This document shows, in pieces, positions 43,823-53,561 of a stretch of DNA of 64,000 nucleotides; the first letter of the stretch is position 1, and every line of letters starts with the position of its first letter. Made by a program: the position numbers and the translations under genes. The stretch is from Leyella stercorea (GTDB lineage: Bacteria; Bacteroidota; Bacteroidia; Bacteroidales; Bacteroidaceae). The stretch covers positions 6,822-70,821 of the forward strand of contig NZ_JADYUF010000015.1 of the NCBI RefSeq assembly GCF_021531655.1, read 5' to 3'. The notes below the pieces were generated by a model, which saw nothing but the letters and a program-made list of their open reading frames with translations, was not told where the DNA came from and ran no database searches.

Positions 43823-45094
43823 TTAAAGATTGCCTGAAAGAACACGCTCGTACAGATTCTTGATGCGTGCGCCAACCTTCTCCCATGTAATCTGGTCGAC
43901 CTCATTCTTGCCCTCATCCTGCAGATAATGGAACAATGAGTCGTTATGACAGATTGCATAGATGGCATCGGCGAGTGCGTGGATGTCCCAGTAGTCGACC
44001 TTGATACAGTTGTCGAGAATCTCGGCACAACCTGACTGCTTAGATATAATGGTAGGCGTTCCGCACTGCATCGCTTCGAGAGGCGAAATACCAAACGGCT
44101 CTGAAACCGAAGGCATAACGTATACATCAGAGTCTTTCAAGCACTCGTACACCTGCTTGCCACGCATGAAACCAGGGAAGTGGAAACGGTCGGCAATACC
44201 ACGCTCGGCAGCCAAGTAAATCATAGCGTCCATCATATCGCCACTACCTGCCATACAGAAACGCACGTTGCGTGTACGCTGAAGCACCATATTGGCAGCT
44301 TCCACGAAGTACTCCGGACCCTTCTGCATAGTGATACGACCAAGGAATGTAACCACCTTGTCCTTACCAGTATGGTCTGGACGTGGGATGTCCTGCAGTT
44401 CCTGACGCAATGGATAAACGGCATTGTGCATTGTGAAACACTTGCGCGGATCCTGATGATACTGGTTGATAACGGTCTGACGTGTCAGTTCTGATACACA
44501 CATAATGCAGTCTGCATTATCCATACCATCCTTCTCAATAGCATAAACTGTAGGGTTCACCTTACCACGCGAACGGTCGAAGTCGGTAGCGTGTACGTGA
44601 ATACACAATGGTTTGCCACTTACATGCTTGGCATGTATACCAGCTGGATATGTCAGCCAGTCATGAGCATGAATTATATCAAACTCCTCAGTGCGAGCTA
44701 CTACACCGGCAATGATGGAATAGTTGTTTATTTCCTCATGCAGGTTAGACGGATAACCACCGGCAAATTCCATACAGCCAAGGTCATTGACATGCATATT
44801 GTTGAAGTCGGCATAGATATGGTCGCGCAGACGATAGTAGTAGTCGGGATCCATAACATTGGATATGCGGCTCTTTACATAATCGTAGTCGACATCACGC
44901 CATGCTATAGGCACACAATTCATAGCAACAATACGGCAAGCGCTGCGATCCTCGTCACCAAACGGGTGCGGCAAGCACAATACTGTCTCTACATCGCCCT
45001 GGGCATGAAGTCCCTGTGAGATACCAAAGTTAGCGGTAGCAAGTCCACCATATACGTGAGGAGGATACTCCCATCCGAACATTAATACTTTCAT
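43823..45094 (-). CDS. GT4-type glycogen synthase / glycosyltransferase
   Basis: From the ATG at 45094 (MKVLMFGWEYPPHVYGGLATANFG) the protein has 423 residues. The donor-site half includes VVTFLGRITMQKGPEYFVEAANMV, RFHFPGFMRGKQVYECLKDSDVYVMPSVSEPFGISPLEAMQCGTPTIISKQSG (the E-X7-E motif). A HAHDWLTYPAG block sits in the acceptor half. These are features of starch/glycogen synthase-like GT4 enzymes. A GGGAGGA lies about 10 bp before the ATG; an earlier in-frame TTG is unlikely. It lies between the debranching enzyme (21 bp) and GH57 genes, so glycogen elongation is the natural role. Confidence 0.88.
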   Translation of the reverse strand: MKVLMFGWEYPPHVYGGLATANFGISQGLHAQGDVETVLCLPHPFGDEDRSACRIVAMNCVPIAWRDVDYDYVKSRISNVMDPDYYYRLRDHIYADFNNMHVNDLGCMEFAGGYPSNLHEEINNYSIIAGVVARTEEFDIIHAHDWLTYPAGIHAKHVSGKPLCIHVHATDFDRSRGKVNPTVYAIEKDGMDNADCIMCVSELTRQTVINQYHQDPRKCFTMHNAVYPLRQELQDIPRPDHTGKDKVVTFLGRITMQKGPEYFVEAANMVLQRTRNVRFCMAGSGDMMDAMIYLAAERGIADRFHFPGFMRGKQVYECLKDSDVYVMPSVSEPFGISPLEAMQCGTPTIISKQSGCAEILDNCIKVDYWDIHALADAIYAICHNDSLFHYLQDEGKNEVDQITWEKVGARIKNLYERVLSGNL

Positions 45095-45115
45095 ATTTTT
45101 GAATCCTCCCAATTT

Positions 45116-47062
45116 TTAATATTTATATTTTTCCAACAGTTCAAGCGTACGAAGCACCTCTGCTACATTCATAGCAAACGATATTGCTCCACGACCGCTG
45201 AACGGTGGGTTGCCGTCAAACAGTTCGGGGATAGTTCCAATGCAGTGCTGCACCATTTCATCCTCGTAACCTACCATCTGGCGCTCAATGAACGACAAAC
45301 GTGTGCGCTTGTAAATCTTCAAGCAAGCCTCCATATAGAATCCTCCAAGCCAAGGCCATGCTGTACCCTGATGGTAAGCATAGTCGCGCTGTGCCTGCGG
45401 ACCTACATACATAGGGTTATATCCGCCACTCTTAGGTGAAAGCGAACGCAGACCCTTCGGTGTAAGGAGCTCACGTGTACATACGTCAAGCACAGACTTC
45501 TGCTGAGCCTGGCTAAGCGGGGAATAGTCGAACGCAACGGCGAATATCATATTAGGACGAACACTCCAGTCGGGCGAGTCAAGCGGCTCAACATAATCGA
45601 ACAGATAGCCATACTCATTGACAAATGTATCGACGAACGAACTGCCACACAACTCGGCACGCTTCTCAATTTCGGCGGCAAAAGTCTGATCGCCATACTC
45701 GGCAGCCATTGAAGCGCAGAACTTAAGAGCATTATACCACAATGCGTTGAACTCAACAATATAGCCAGTACGCGGCACTACCGGACGACCGTTAGCAGTT
45801 GAGTTCATCCATGTCACAGCATGATCCTTGCCTTCTGAATACAACAGTCCGTTTTGACGCAGCTGCAAGTTAGGATGCTTATCGGATACAATATACTGCA
45901 AGATATCGTAAAGCAACTTGCCATACTTGCGGTTGCACTTCTCACGACCTACGTACTTAGCATACTGCTGTATGGCCCACACAGCCCAAAGCAACACGTC
46001 GGGCTGCTCCATCTCGTAAATCTTGACTGTGAGAGGCTTGCCTTCCATAAACTCATAAAGACCGCGTGCTGCTGTCTCCATAACGAGTTCGAAGTAGTCT
46101 TCTTCCTCAATAGACAGTGTAAGACCCGGAAGAGCGATGAATGTATCGCGTGCACGACACTTGAACCATGGATAGCCGGCAAGCAGATAACGCTCGTCCT
46201 TGCTTGTACGGTTATGGAACTGGTGTGCTGCATTGATAAGACAGTGGAGGAAATTGTCGCGCGGTGAGCGCTCTTCAACCTCTTTTGTGAACAGAGCCTT
46301 TAAGCCACCGGTCTTGCACTGTGTTGTTGAAGCTGAGAATACGATGCTCTCGCCCTTCTTGATGTCCATCTCGAAATATCCAGGAACATAGAGGTCCTCA
46401 TTTGAAGCATAGCCACGCTCCTGCTCCTTAGGATATTCTACGCCACGATACCAGTCGGGCTGGAACACGAAGTTGTTGGCCTTGCTGAACTGCATATACA
46501 GGTCGGGATAACCGGCGTACATACATGTGCGTATACCATTCTCCACCTCGCTGTAATCGCGAGATGCCACAGAATTCTCATGTGTAAACTGACGCACACT
46601 ACGGAAAGCAAGGAACGGACGGAAACGCAATGTCGTTGCCGAATGGGCATCAACAAGAGTGTAACGAATAAGGATGCGATCCTCATAATGCTGGAACACT
46701 ACTTCTTTCTTAAGTACCACACCACCAACACGATACAATGTTGTGGGCACCTTGTCACAATCAAATTCCCTGATGTACTTGTGACCTTTAGGACTGAAGT
46801 TATTGCCCTGATACTTGTGAAGACCAAGATTGAACTCTGCTCCATGCTGTATCACAGTAGCGTCAAGCGACGAAAGCAACACATGATTCTCGTCGTCAAG
46901 GCCAGGTACCGGCACCACAAGCAGACCGTGATACTTACGTGTATTACAGTCAACAATTGTGGAACACGAATACGCTCCCGAACGGTTTGTACGGAGCAAC
47001 TCACGAGGCAGGGACTCCTCAAGGTTGGTCATAAGAGCTTTTTCGAATCGAAGATAACTCAT
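45116..47062 (-). CDS. Glycogen debranching enzyme (bacterial/archaeal type)
   Basis: The 648-residue protein has the N-terminal GDE domain (EWLRTN-like ELLRTNRSGAYSCSTIVDCNTRKYHGLLVVPVP) and a C-terminal alpha/alpha-barrel with YLLAGYPWFKCRARDTFIALPGLTL, DHAVTWMNSTANGRPVVPRTGYIVEFNALWYNALKF and GTAWPWLGGFYMEA. These blocks include the acidic residues of the amylo-1,6-glucosidase site (EFNALWYN, ARDTFIAL). The enzyme trims branches of glycogen. It leads the operon, with a well-formed promoter at 47229-47259. Confidence 0.92.
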   Translation of the reverse strand: MSYLRFEKALMTNLEESLPRELLRTNRSGAYSCSTIVDCNTRKYHGLLVVPVPGLDDENHVLLSSLDATVIQHGAEFNLGLHKYQGNNFSPKGHKYIREFDCDKVPTTLYRVGGVVLKKEVVFQHYEDRILIRYTLVDAHSATTLRFRPFLAFRSVRQFTHENSVASRDYSEVENGIRTCMYAGYPDLYMQFSKANNFVFQPDWYRGVEYPKEQERGYASNEDLYVPGYFEMDIKKGESIVFSASTTQCKTGGLKALFTKEVEERSPRDNFLHCLINAAHQFHNRTSKDERYLLAGYPWFKCRARDTFIALPGLTLSIEEEDYFELVMETAARGLYEFMEGKPLTVKIYEMEQPDVLLWAVWAIQQYAKYVGREKCNRKYGKLLYDILQYIVSDKHPNLQLRQNGLLYSEGKDHAVTWMNSTANGRPVVPRTGYIVEFNALWYNALKFCASMAAEYGDQTFAAEIEKRAELCGSSFVDTFVNEYGYLFDYVEPLDSPDWSVRPNMIFAVAFDYSPLSQAQQKSVLDVCTRELLTPKGLRSLSPKSGGYNPMYVGPQAQRDYAYHQGTAWPWLGGFYMEACLKIYKRTRLSFIERQMVGYEDEMVQHCIGTIPELFDGNPPFSGRGAISFAMNVAEVLRTLELLEKYKY

Positions 47063-47228
47063 AGATTTAATTTAAGGTTCATTATTAGTTCGTAATTATA
47101 ATAGCCATATGGCTCATCAACCATCAAGGTCGGAAACAACAAATAAGTAGTAGGACTTTCAGGTTTAAGCCAATGAGCTTGCGCTCGGCAGTAGTCTTAA
47201 GATAAAGGCGTTAGCTGCTTTACGAAAT

Positions 47229-47259
47229 CAAAGGTAATAAAAATATAATTACGCGCAAA
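47229..47259 (-). promoter_or_regulatory. Promoter of the glycogen operon (-7 TACCTTTG, -33 TTTG)
   Basis: Minus-strand TACCTTTG (47229-47236) and TTTG (47256-47259) are 19 bp apart, matching the Bacteroidetes consensus. The leader is about 160 nt. The rest of the 357-bp divergent region up to the Crp-like gene is AT-rich, with no other recognisable element. Confidence 0.65.
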
Positions 47260-47362
47260 AGAAATAAGTCTATATTTTTAAAAAACATGTTATTTAGCAC
47301 TTTTTTGTGCTTAAAATGCCATAAAAACATATTCACGACAACCATATTAAAGCAAAAAAGCG

Positions 47363-47370
47363 TAACTTTG
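47363..47370 (+). promoter_or_regulatory. -7 box TAACTTTG for the Crp/Fnr-like regulator
   Basis: It is a perfect match, 48 bp before the start codon. It diverges from the glycogen operon promoter. Confidence 0.6.
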
Positions 47371-47418
47371 TATTGCAAATAGGATAGCTTAAAGTCAATA
47401 AAAAAACACCATACGCTT

Positions 47419-48120
47419 ATGCCAATAGAAACACTTCTGGAAAAAGACATTGCCAACAGCATTGCAAATATATGGCATTGCAACAACGCTTATTGTGTCA
47501 ACAAAATTCAACAGAACCTCACAGTGAGGTCATTCAAACGAAACGAATTGATTTATCAAGAGAACGAGACTCCTACCCACATCCTTTTCCTCGTCAATGG
47601 TATGGCAAAAATCATAAAGGAATGCGGTATGGGACGCTCACAAGTTGTGCGCATTATCAAAGAACAGTCATTCATGGGATTTCGCGCTTTCTTTGCACAC
47701 GAACGCAATACGACATCTGCCTTAGCACTTGAAGACTCTACCGTGGCAGCACTGCCGCTCGACATAATGGCAGAACTGATTGAAATGCATCACAGCATTA
47801 CCGATTACTTCATTACCATCCTTGCCACTACTCTCGGCGAAACCGACAACCGCTTTGTTACTATCACCCAAAAGCACATACGCGGCAGATTGGCCGAAAC
47901 GATTCTTGCGCTTAAGGCAAACTATGGAATTGAGAACGACGACAAGACTCTCAACGTGATAATGAACCGCTACGACCTTGCATCGCTTTCGAATATGAGC
48001 ACAAGCAACGCAATACGCACTTTATCATCATTTGCATCTGAAGGCCTGATAGAGATTTCCGGAAGAAAAATAAGGATTCTCAGTGAAGAAGAATTGGCAA
48101 AGATTTCAAGACTTGGATAG
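47419..48120 (+). CDS. Crp/Fnr-family transcription regulator
   Basis: A cNMP-binding-like domain (about 20-140) shows FKRNELIYQENETPTHILFLVNGMAKIIKEC and VVRIIKEQSFMGFRAFFAHERNTTSALALEDSTVAALP. A dimerisation helix leads to the winged helix-turn-helix (about 160-225, IRGRLAETILALKANYGI...DLASLSNMSTSNAIRTLSSFASEGLIEISGRKIRIL). There is no N-terminal Cys cluster for an Fe-S centre and no obvious cAMP Arg, so the ligand is unknown. Being divergent from the glycogen operon, it could control it, but this is only positional inference. Confidence 0.9.
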   Translation: MPIETLLEKDIANSIANIWHCNNAYCVNKIQQNLTVRSFKRNELIYQENETPTHILFLVNGMAKIIKECGMGRSQVVRIIKEQSFMGFRAFFAHERNTTSALALEDSTVAALPLDIMAELIEMHHSITDYFITILATTLGETDNRFVTITQKHIRGRLAETILALKANYGIENDDKTLNVIMNRYDLASLSNMSTSNAIRTLSSFASEGLIEISGRKIRILSEEELAKISRLG

Positions 48121-48164
48121 ACTCATATACAAGGCAGTTATACCTATTATATAATAGGATACAT

Positions 48165-48234
48165 TTTATATTAATATTAAATTGCACTTTATATTAATAT
48201 TAAATCAATACTTTATATTAATATAAAATACACC
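48165..48234. repeat. Tandem 23-24-bp AT-rich repeats
   Basis: Three copies of TTTATATTAATATTAAATxxxxAC begin at 48165, 48188 and 48212. They lie in the convergent gap after the Crp/Fnr-like gene, which also has short TTATATAA palindromes. Confidence 0.75.
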
Positions 48235-48284
48235 TTATTATATATAAGGCACACACTATATATAACAAGAGATAAAAAAAATGA

Positions 48285-48357
48285 TGAGGAAGTGGCATAA
48301 GTCAAAAAGACAGAAGTAAGAATAACAATTGACTTTATGCCACTTCCTCAACGTTTT
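48285..48357. terminator. Bidirectional terminator between the regulator and lipid-kinase genes
   Basis: A 20-bp stem with one bulge (48285-48304 with 48330-48350) is followed by CGTTTTTTT on the plus strand and seven A before the left arm, so it serves both genes. Confidence 0.8.
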
Positions 48358-48358
48358 T

Positions 48359-49294
48359 TTATTCCGGAATAAGGAAGTTTATCACCTCCTGCTCTACTGT
48401 AATGGTAAACGGACCGGATGGTGTGCGCATCAATCGGCCGTCTATGCCGACAAGAGCCTTGCGTGCCTCAAGCACTTCCACCTTGCGAGTGCGATAAGGA
48501 TGCACACTCTTATGATTAAGGAACTTGCCACGCACAAACAGATATATTCCCTCAAGCAATTGTGTCATTCCGGGATGATAGACCACGCTGACATCAAGCA
48601 GTCCGTTATACGGAACGGCATTGGGTGTCTGTCCATAACCAGTAGCATTGCCCACGCACATTGTCATGATGCTACGGTTAAGGTCGTCGTTGTTGATCTT
48701 GACATGCATGCGGTATTCAAGTCGCTGGAATATCATAAGTATGAACGACATGATGAACGACAGTGTACGTGAACCTGAATAATGACGGGTCTGACGACGA
48801 AGATTCATTATAGTGGCAACGAGTCCGATGTTTATACAGTTGAGGAAATATCGGCGGCAAGCCTCGCCATGCTTATTGGCATAGCGAATACATCCAAGGT
48901 CAATCTTACGTACACGGCGCTCCTTCAACCACTTTATTATCTGGTCGTAGTCGTCCTCACGCAATCCCCAGAAGTGAGCGAAGTCGTTCATCAGACCGTT
49001 GGGTATCACACCAAGTGCCACCCTTTCACGATCATTGCGGTCGGCTTGCATCAGACAATTTACTGCATCATTGAGAGCAGAGTCACCGCCAACAACCACT
49101 ATCGTACGATAGCCGTTGTTTATCATCATCTTTATGAGACGATCTACGCCTGCCGAACTCTCGCTCTGCACAAAATCATACTCTACGCCGTTAGATTTGA
49201 GACATGCCTCAATCTTCTCCCAACGACGTTTCGGGCTTCCAAACATTTCATGCTTTGGGCAATAGAGTATGCCCCAACGGTTATCGTTTATCAT
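48359..49294 (-). CDS. Diacylglycerol/lipid kinase family protein
   Basis: From the ATG at 49294 the protein is 311 residues. The kinase signature IVVVGGDSALNDAVNCLMQ (GGDG-like, here GGDS) is followed by VALGVIPNGLMNDFAHFWGL, matching the DAGK catalytic region in which GTxND is usual (here GLMND). VLDVSVV-like GLLDVSVVYHPG and LVGIDGRLMRTPSGPF are C-terminal blocks. It would phosphorylate diacylglycerol, sphingoid or a similar lipid. The final Gly of GGDG is replaced by Ser, which may matter. It follows miaA by 53 bp. The frame extends to a TTG at 49330, which I do not favour. Confidence 0.85.
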   Translation of the reverse strand: MINDNRWGILYCPKHEMFGSPKRRWEKIEACLKSNGVEYDFVQSESSAGVDRLIKMMINNGYRTIVVVGGDSALNDAVNCLMQADRNDRERVALGVIPNGLMNDFAHFWGLREDDYDQIIKWLKERRVRKIDLGCIRYANKHGEACRRYFLNCINIGLVATIMNLRRQTRHYSGSRTLSFIMSFILMIFQRLEYRMHVKINNDDLNRSIMTMCVGNATGYGQTPNAVPYNGLLDVSVVYHPGMTQLLEGIYLFVRGKFLNHKSVHPYRTRKVEVLEARKALVGIDGRLMRTPSGPFTITVEQEVINFLIPE

Positions 49295-49347
49295 AATCGG
49301 TTTGTTTTGTTTATAATCCGGAGAGACCAACCCTCCCTATTTACCTT

Positions 49348-50304
49348 TTATTCATTCATGAGTGACATTATTGACTCAACCTTTTCATCCATCGACTGGG
49401 CTGCGTCTATCCAGTGGATTGTGTAGCCACGCCTTTCCATTCCGCGGAACCACGTCATCTGACGCTTGGCAAACTGATGAATGGCTATCTCAAGCTGACG
49501 GAACATTTCTTCGTAGCTTGTCTTTCCTACCACATATTCTGTCACAAACTTATACTCAAGTCCGTAATATATAAGGTCGTCAGGATTCACTCCTCCGTCA
49601 ATCAGACTGCGTATTTCGTCGCACATACCCTCTTCAAGACGTGCCTTAAGCCGTCGTGTAATCTTCTCGCGACGCAGTTCACGGTCTATATTTATGCCTA
49701 TGACAAGCGAATCCACCGGAGGCATCTGCCGTTCGGGTGTAGGATGTTCAAGATTATAAGTCTCAATCTCAATGGCACGTATTGCACGCTGGGCAGTATC
49801 CACATCGGTGCGGTTGTGCATATTCGAACCGTTCTTCTGCTTCAGCTGAACAAGCATCTGCGTGAGTTGGTCGAGCGACTTGCCCTCAAGACTCTCCCTT
49901 AGCTTCTGATTTTGCGGTACTGGCGACAGACTGTATCCGCCAAGCACAGCCTCTATATACAGTCCGGTTCCGCCACACAATATTGGCAGTTTGCCACGAC
50001 TGCGGATGTCGTTGTATGCCGTGTGAAAATCCTGCTGATACTGAAACAGATTGTACTTTGTTCCGGGATCGGCAATGTCTATAAGATGATAAGGAATATG
50101 GACGTCGCCGATAGTATAGTCGGCCAAGTCCTTGCCCGTACCGATATCCATACGACGATACACCTGGCGCGAGTCGGCACTGATTATCTCCCCACCAGTA
50201 CGCAGCGCAAGAGCAGCCGCAACCGAAGTCTTGCCGCTTGCCGTTGGTCCGAGTATGGTTATCATTTTCTGGTTTTGCATATTGTCAATAGCTTTGCTGG
50301 ACAT
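49348..50304 (-). CDS. miaA: tRNA dimethylallyltransferase
   Basis: The P-loop ITILGPTASGKTSVAAALA is near the N-terminus (about 15-33). ISADSRQVYRRMDIGTGK, PYHLIDIADPGTKYNLFQYQQDF, GGTGLYIEAVLGGY and QRAIRAIEIE are standard MiaA motifs. The 318-residue length is typical. It adds a dimethylallyl group to A37 of tRNAs reading UNN codons. Internal ATGs at 50280 and 50265 are also possible starts, but the promoter at 50338 and the length favour 50304. Confidence 0.95.
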   Translation of the reverse strand: MSSKAIDNMQNQKMITILGPTASGKTSVAAALALRTGGEIISADSRQVYRRMDIGTGKDLADYTIGDVHIPYHLIDIADPGTKYNLFQYQQDFHTAYNDIRSRGKLPILCGGTGLYIEAVLGGYSLSPVPQNQKLRESLEGKSLDQLTQMLVQLKQKNGSNMHNRTDVDTAQRAIRAIEIETYNLEHPTPERQMPPVDSLVIGINIDRELRREKITRRLKARLEEGMCDEIRSLIDGGVNPDDLIYYGLEYKFVTEYVVGKTSYEEMFRQLEIAIHQFAKRQMTWFRGMERRGYTIHWIDAAQSMDEKVESIMSLMNE

Positions 50305-50337
50305 TATGGATTTATATTCGCTTTAGCTTTAAAGCTA

Positions 50338-50345
50338 CAAACTTA
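50338..50345 (-). promoter_or_regulatory. -7 box TAAGTTTG for miaA
   Basis: The minus-strand TAAGTTTG lies 33 bp before the miaA start. Confidence 0.5.
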
Positions 50346-50383
50346 CAAAAAAAATCTTACACCCCAAATATTTAATCAAAAAA

Positions 50384-50416
50384 AAGACCGCAGGGCTAAA
50401 TGCCTTGCGGTCTTTA
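50384..50416. terminator. Terminator downstream of gap
   Basis: A 14-bp stem with one wobble (50384-50397 with 50403-50416) is preceded by A residues that read as a T-run on the minus strand, ending gap transcription. Confidence 0.8.
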
Positions 50417-50441
50417 TTCTATGGTTTATGGGTCAATCGAA

Positions 50442-51458
<1,017 letters not shown>

Positions 51459-51593
51459 TTATTTTATTTAAAGGGTTAATTTTGTATCTTATACCATACA
51501 AATGTATTAACAAAGTCCGTTTTTCTTGTTAATGAGACATAGAAGCGTAAGAATGTCGCCACACTTGTTAGGATTACTCCTTTTATTTCGCTG

Positions 51594-51601
51594 CAAAGAT
51601 A
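51594..51601 (-). promoter_or_regulatory. -7 box TATCTTTG for gap
   Basis: The minus-strand sequence is a perfect consensus; the predicted gap leader is about 135 nt. Beyond it the divergent region holds an inverted-repeat pair and the mscL promoter. Confidence 0.6.
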
Positions 51602-51722
51602 ATAATTATTTTCTGAAAAGAAAGACAATTAAAGTATTAATTTATATAAAAATCTCATTACATAATCACTATTTCCTTTCTGACTATAGCGATTGCAATA
51701 TGTAGTTTGCAAAACGCACACA

Positions 51723-51889
51723 AAAACCAATAGTACACACTCGGCAAACTGCTGATTGCATTCTATTATTTTATCCGTACATAATACATCATTGTATAAC
51801 TGCCGACTCTACAATATATATTATAGGTAGCGTGTTTGTACAAAAGCGGCATTCTATCTTAAAAAAACATTCAATGTACTATTGGTTTT
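51723..51889. repeat. 15-bp inverted repeats flanking 137 bp
   Basis: AAAACCAATAGTACA at 51723-51737 and its exact reverse complement at 51875-51889 enclose a 137-bp segment just upstream of the mscL promoter. The arrangement resembles the site pairs used by invertible DNA switches, though no TAnnTTTG promoter is seen inside. Confidence 0.6.
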
Positions 51890-51903
51890 GACGATTTTTT
51901 CAC

Positions 51904-51911
51904 TATATTTG
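51904..51911 (+). promoter_or_regulatory. -7 box TATATTTG for mscL
   Basis: It is a perfect match, 36 bp before the start, placed just outside the right arm of the inverted-repeat pair. Confidence 0.6.
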
Positions 51912-51947
51912 CACCGACACTAATATAAACATAAATAAAATAAAACC

Positions 51948-52388
51948 ATGAGTAGTATTCTTAACGAATTCAAGGCGTTTGCCGTAAAGGGCAATGCGGT
52001 AGACATGGCTGTCGGTGTAATCATCGGCGGTGCATTTGGCAAGATTGTTTCTTCAATCGTAAATGACATCATCATGCCTCCTATAGGCTGGCTTATCGGT
52101 GGTGTCAACTTCAGCGATTTGAAGTTCGAGCTTCCGTCAGTACAGATTGCCGGTGAAACTATGCAGGCAGCAACCATCAATTACGGTGCCTTCATACAGA
52201 CTATCATCGACTTTGTAATCATTGCCTTCTGTGTGTTTATGCTTGTCAAGGGCATCAACAAGCTTTCGAGCATCAAGAAGAAGGAAGAAGAGAAGAAGAC
52301 CAAGGCTGCTCCTGAGGAGCCTAAGCCTACAAACGAAGAGGTGCTGCTGGCTGAAATACGTGATTTGCTGAAGAATCAGGCAAAATAA
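51948..52388 (+). CDS. mscL: Large-conductance mechanosensitive channel
   Basis: The 146-residue protein starts with [51 protein letters not shown], the N-terminal amphipathic helix and first pore-lining helix of MscL. The second helix is [25 protein letters not shown] (about 82-106), followed by a charged C-terminal bundle. It is a homopentameric emergency valve for osmotic downshock. It is transcribed alone. Confidence 0.97.
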   Translation: MSSILNEFKAFAVKGNAVDMAVGVIIGGAFGKIVSSIVNDIIMPPIGWLIGGVNFSDLKFELPSVQIAGETMQAATINYGAFIQTIIDFVIIAFCVFMLVKGINKLSSIKKKEEEKKTKAAPEEPKPTNEEVLLAEIRDLLKNQAK

Positions 52389-52423
52389 TAAAACGACAAA
52401 CCATGCGTGAAAGCGCAAAAGCA

Positions 52424-52464
52424 AAGGGCAAGGTGGATTAGTCCTTAAATTCCACCTTGCCCTT
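52424..52464. terminator. Terminator after mscL
   Basis: A 14-bp perfect stem (52424-52437 with 52451-52464) has a 13-nt loop; the outer sides are AA and TTAATTAT. Confidence 0.75.
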
Positions 52465-52639
52465 AATTATGTTTATAGCCTTTGTGTTTCGGTATCATTT
52501 GACAATGCAAATTTACGCAAAAACAGGCTACCTTGCAAATGCTTTTATGTGTCCTATGGCTTAAGTGTAGCGATAAGTGGTTTAAGTGGATAAAATCAAC
52601 GCTTAAACGTAATAAATTCTTTGCTTTTTTCTTTTTGTT

Positions 52640-53554
52640 CTATAGCGTCACCACCATTCCCTCATTCGACAGTTCGGAAGCTTCAAACACCTGTCGTGCC
52701 TCTTCGAGCAGCACGTCCTCATTATCGTACTTCGAACTGTAATGACCGAGCAGCAACCGTCCCACCTGCGCATCGCGTGCCACCTGGGCTGCCTGTGCTG
52801 CCGTAGTATGAAAATACTTCTGTGCCTTTTCGATGTCGGGCGTGGCATAAGTGGACTCATGATAGAGGCACGAAACGCCCGAAACGCGTGCAGCGAGGTC
52901 GGGCAGATAGCACGTATCGCTGCAGTAAGCATAGCTGCGAGGCTTGTCGGCAGGCGTCGTAAGTCGCGAATTTGGCACCTCCCTACCCTCTTCGTCAGTC
53001 CACGATGCTCCGTTCTTTATATTGTTTATCTGTGATGTGGGGATGCGATAGAAGTCAATCATGTCGCGACGTATGTGTGGCAGCGTCGGTTTCTCGCGAA
53101 AGAGATAACCGCATGTAGGCACACGATGCTTCAGTGGAATAGTCTCTACCGTAAGGCTTCGGTCCTCGTATACCACCTGTTGCTTGGTAGTGTCGACGGC
53201 ATGAAACTGTATTTCGTAGTCGAAATCGGTGCAGAATGTGGCAAGAAGCATATCGAGCACGGGCTTGAAATCCTTGGGTGCATATATGGCAAGCGGCATA
53301 GTGCGGCCCAACAGACCGAACGACGAGAGCATACCTATCAGTCCGAAACAGTGGTCGCCGTGAATATGCGATATGAATATTGCCACTATCTTGTTGAATC
53401 CTATGCGTGAGCGTCGCATCTGGGTCTGCGTTCCCTCGCCACAGTCAATCATAAACTGCTTGCCTCGCAGCTCCACCACTTGCGACGACGGATTATGCCG
53501 CAATGTAGGCAGAGCCGATCCGCATCCGAGTATATGGATTTTGAATGGTTCCAT
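52640..53554 (-). CDS. rnz: Ribonuclease Z
   Basis: Starting at the ATG at 53554 (MEPFKIHILGCGSALPT) the protein has 304 residues, matching the short form RNase Z. The metal-binding FISHIHGDHCFGL is at about 60-72, with YCSDTCYLP and LYHESTY further down and LLGHYSSKYD in the C-terminal part. It removes 3' trailers from tRNA precursors. The longer upstream frame overlaps the lipoprotein gene and is unlikely. It lies 7 bp after that gene and is the last of the mazG-lipoprotein-rnz set. Confidence 0.95.
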   Translation of the reverse strand: MEPFKIHILGCGSALPTLRHNPSSQVVELRGKQFMIDCGEGTQTQMRRSRIGFNKIVAIFISHIHGDHCFGLIGMLSSFGLLGRTMPLAIYAPKDFKPVLDMLLATFCTDFDYEIQFHAVDTTKQQVVYEDRSLTVETIPLKHRVPTCGYLFREKPTLPHIRRDMIDFYRIPTSQINNIKNGASWTDEEGREVPNSRLTTPADKPRSYAYCSDTCYLPDLAARVSGVSCLYHESTYATPDIEKAQKYFHTTAAQAAQVARDAQVGRLLLGHYSSKYDNEDVLLEEARQVFEASELSNEGMVVTL

Positions 53555-53561
53555 TGTTGTT

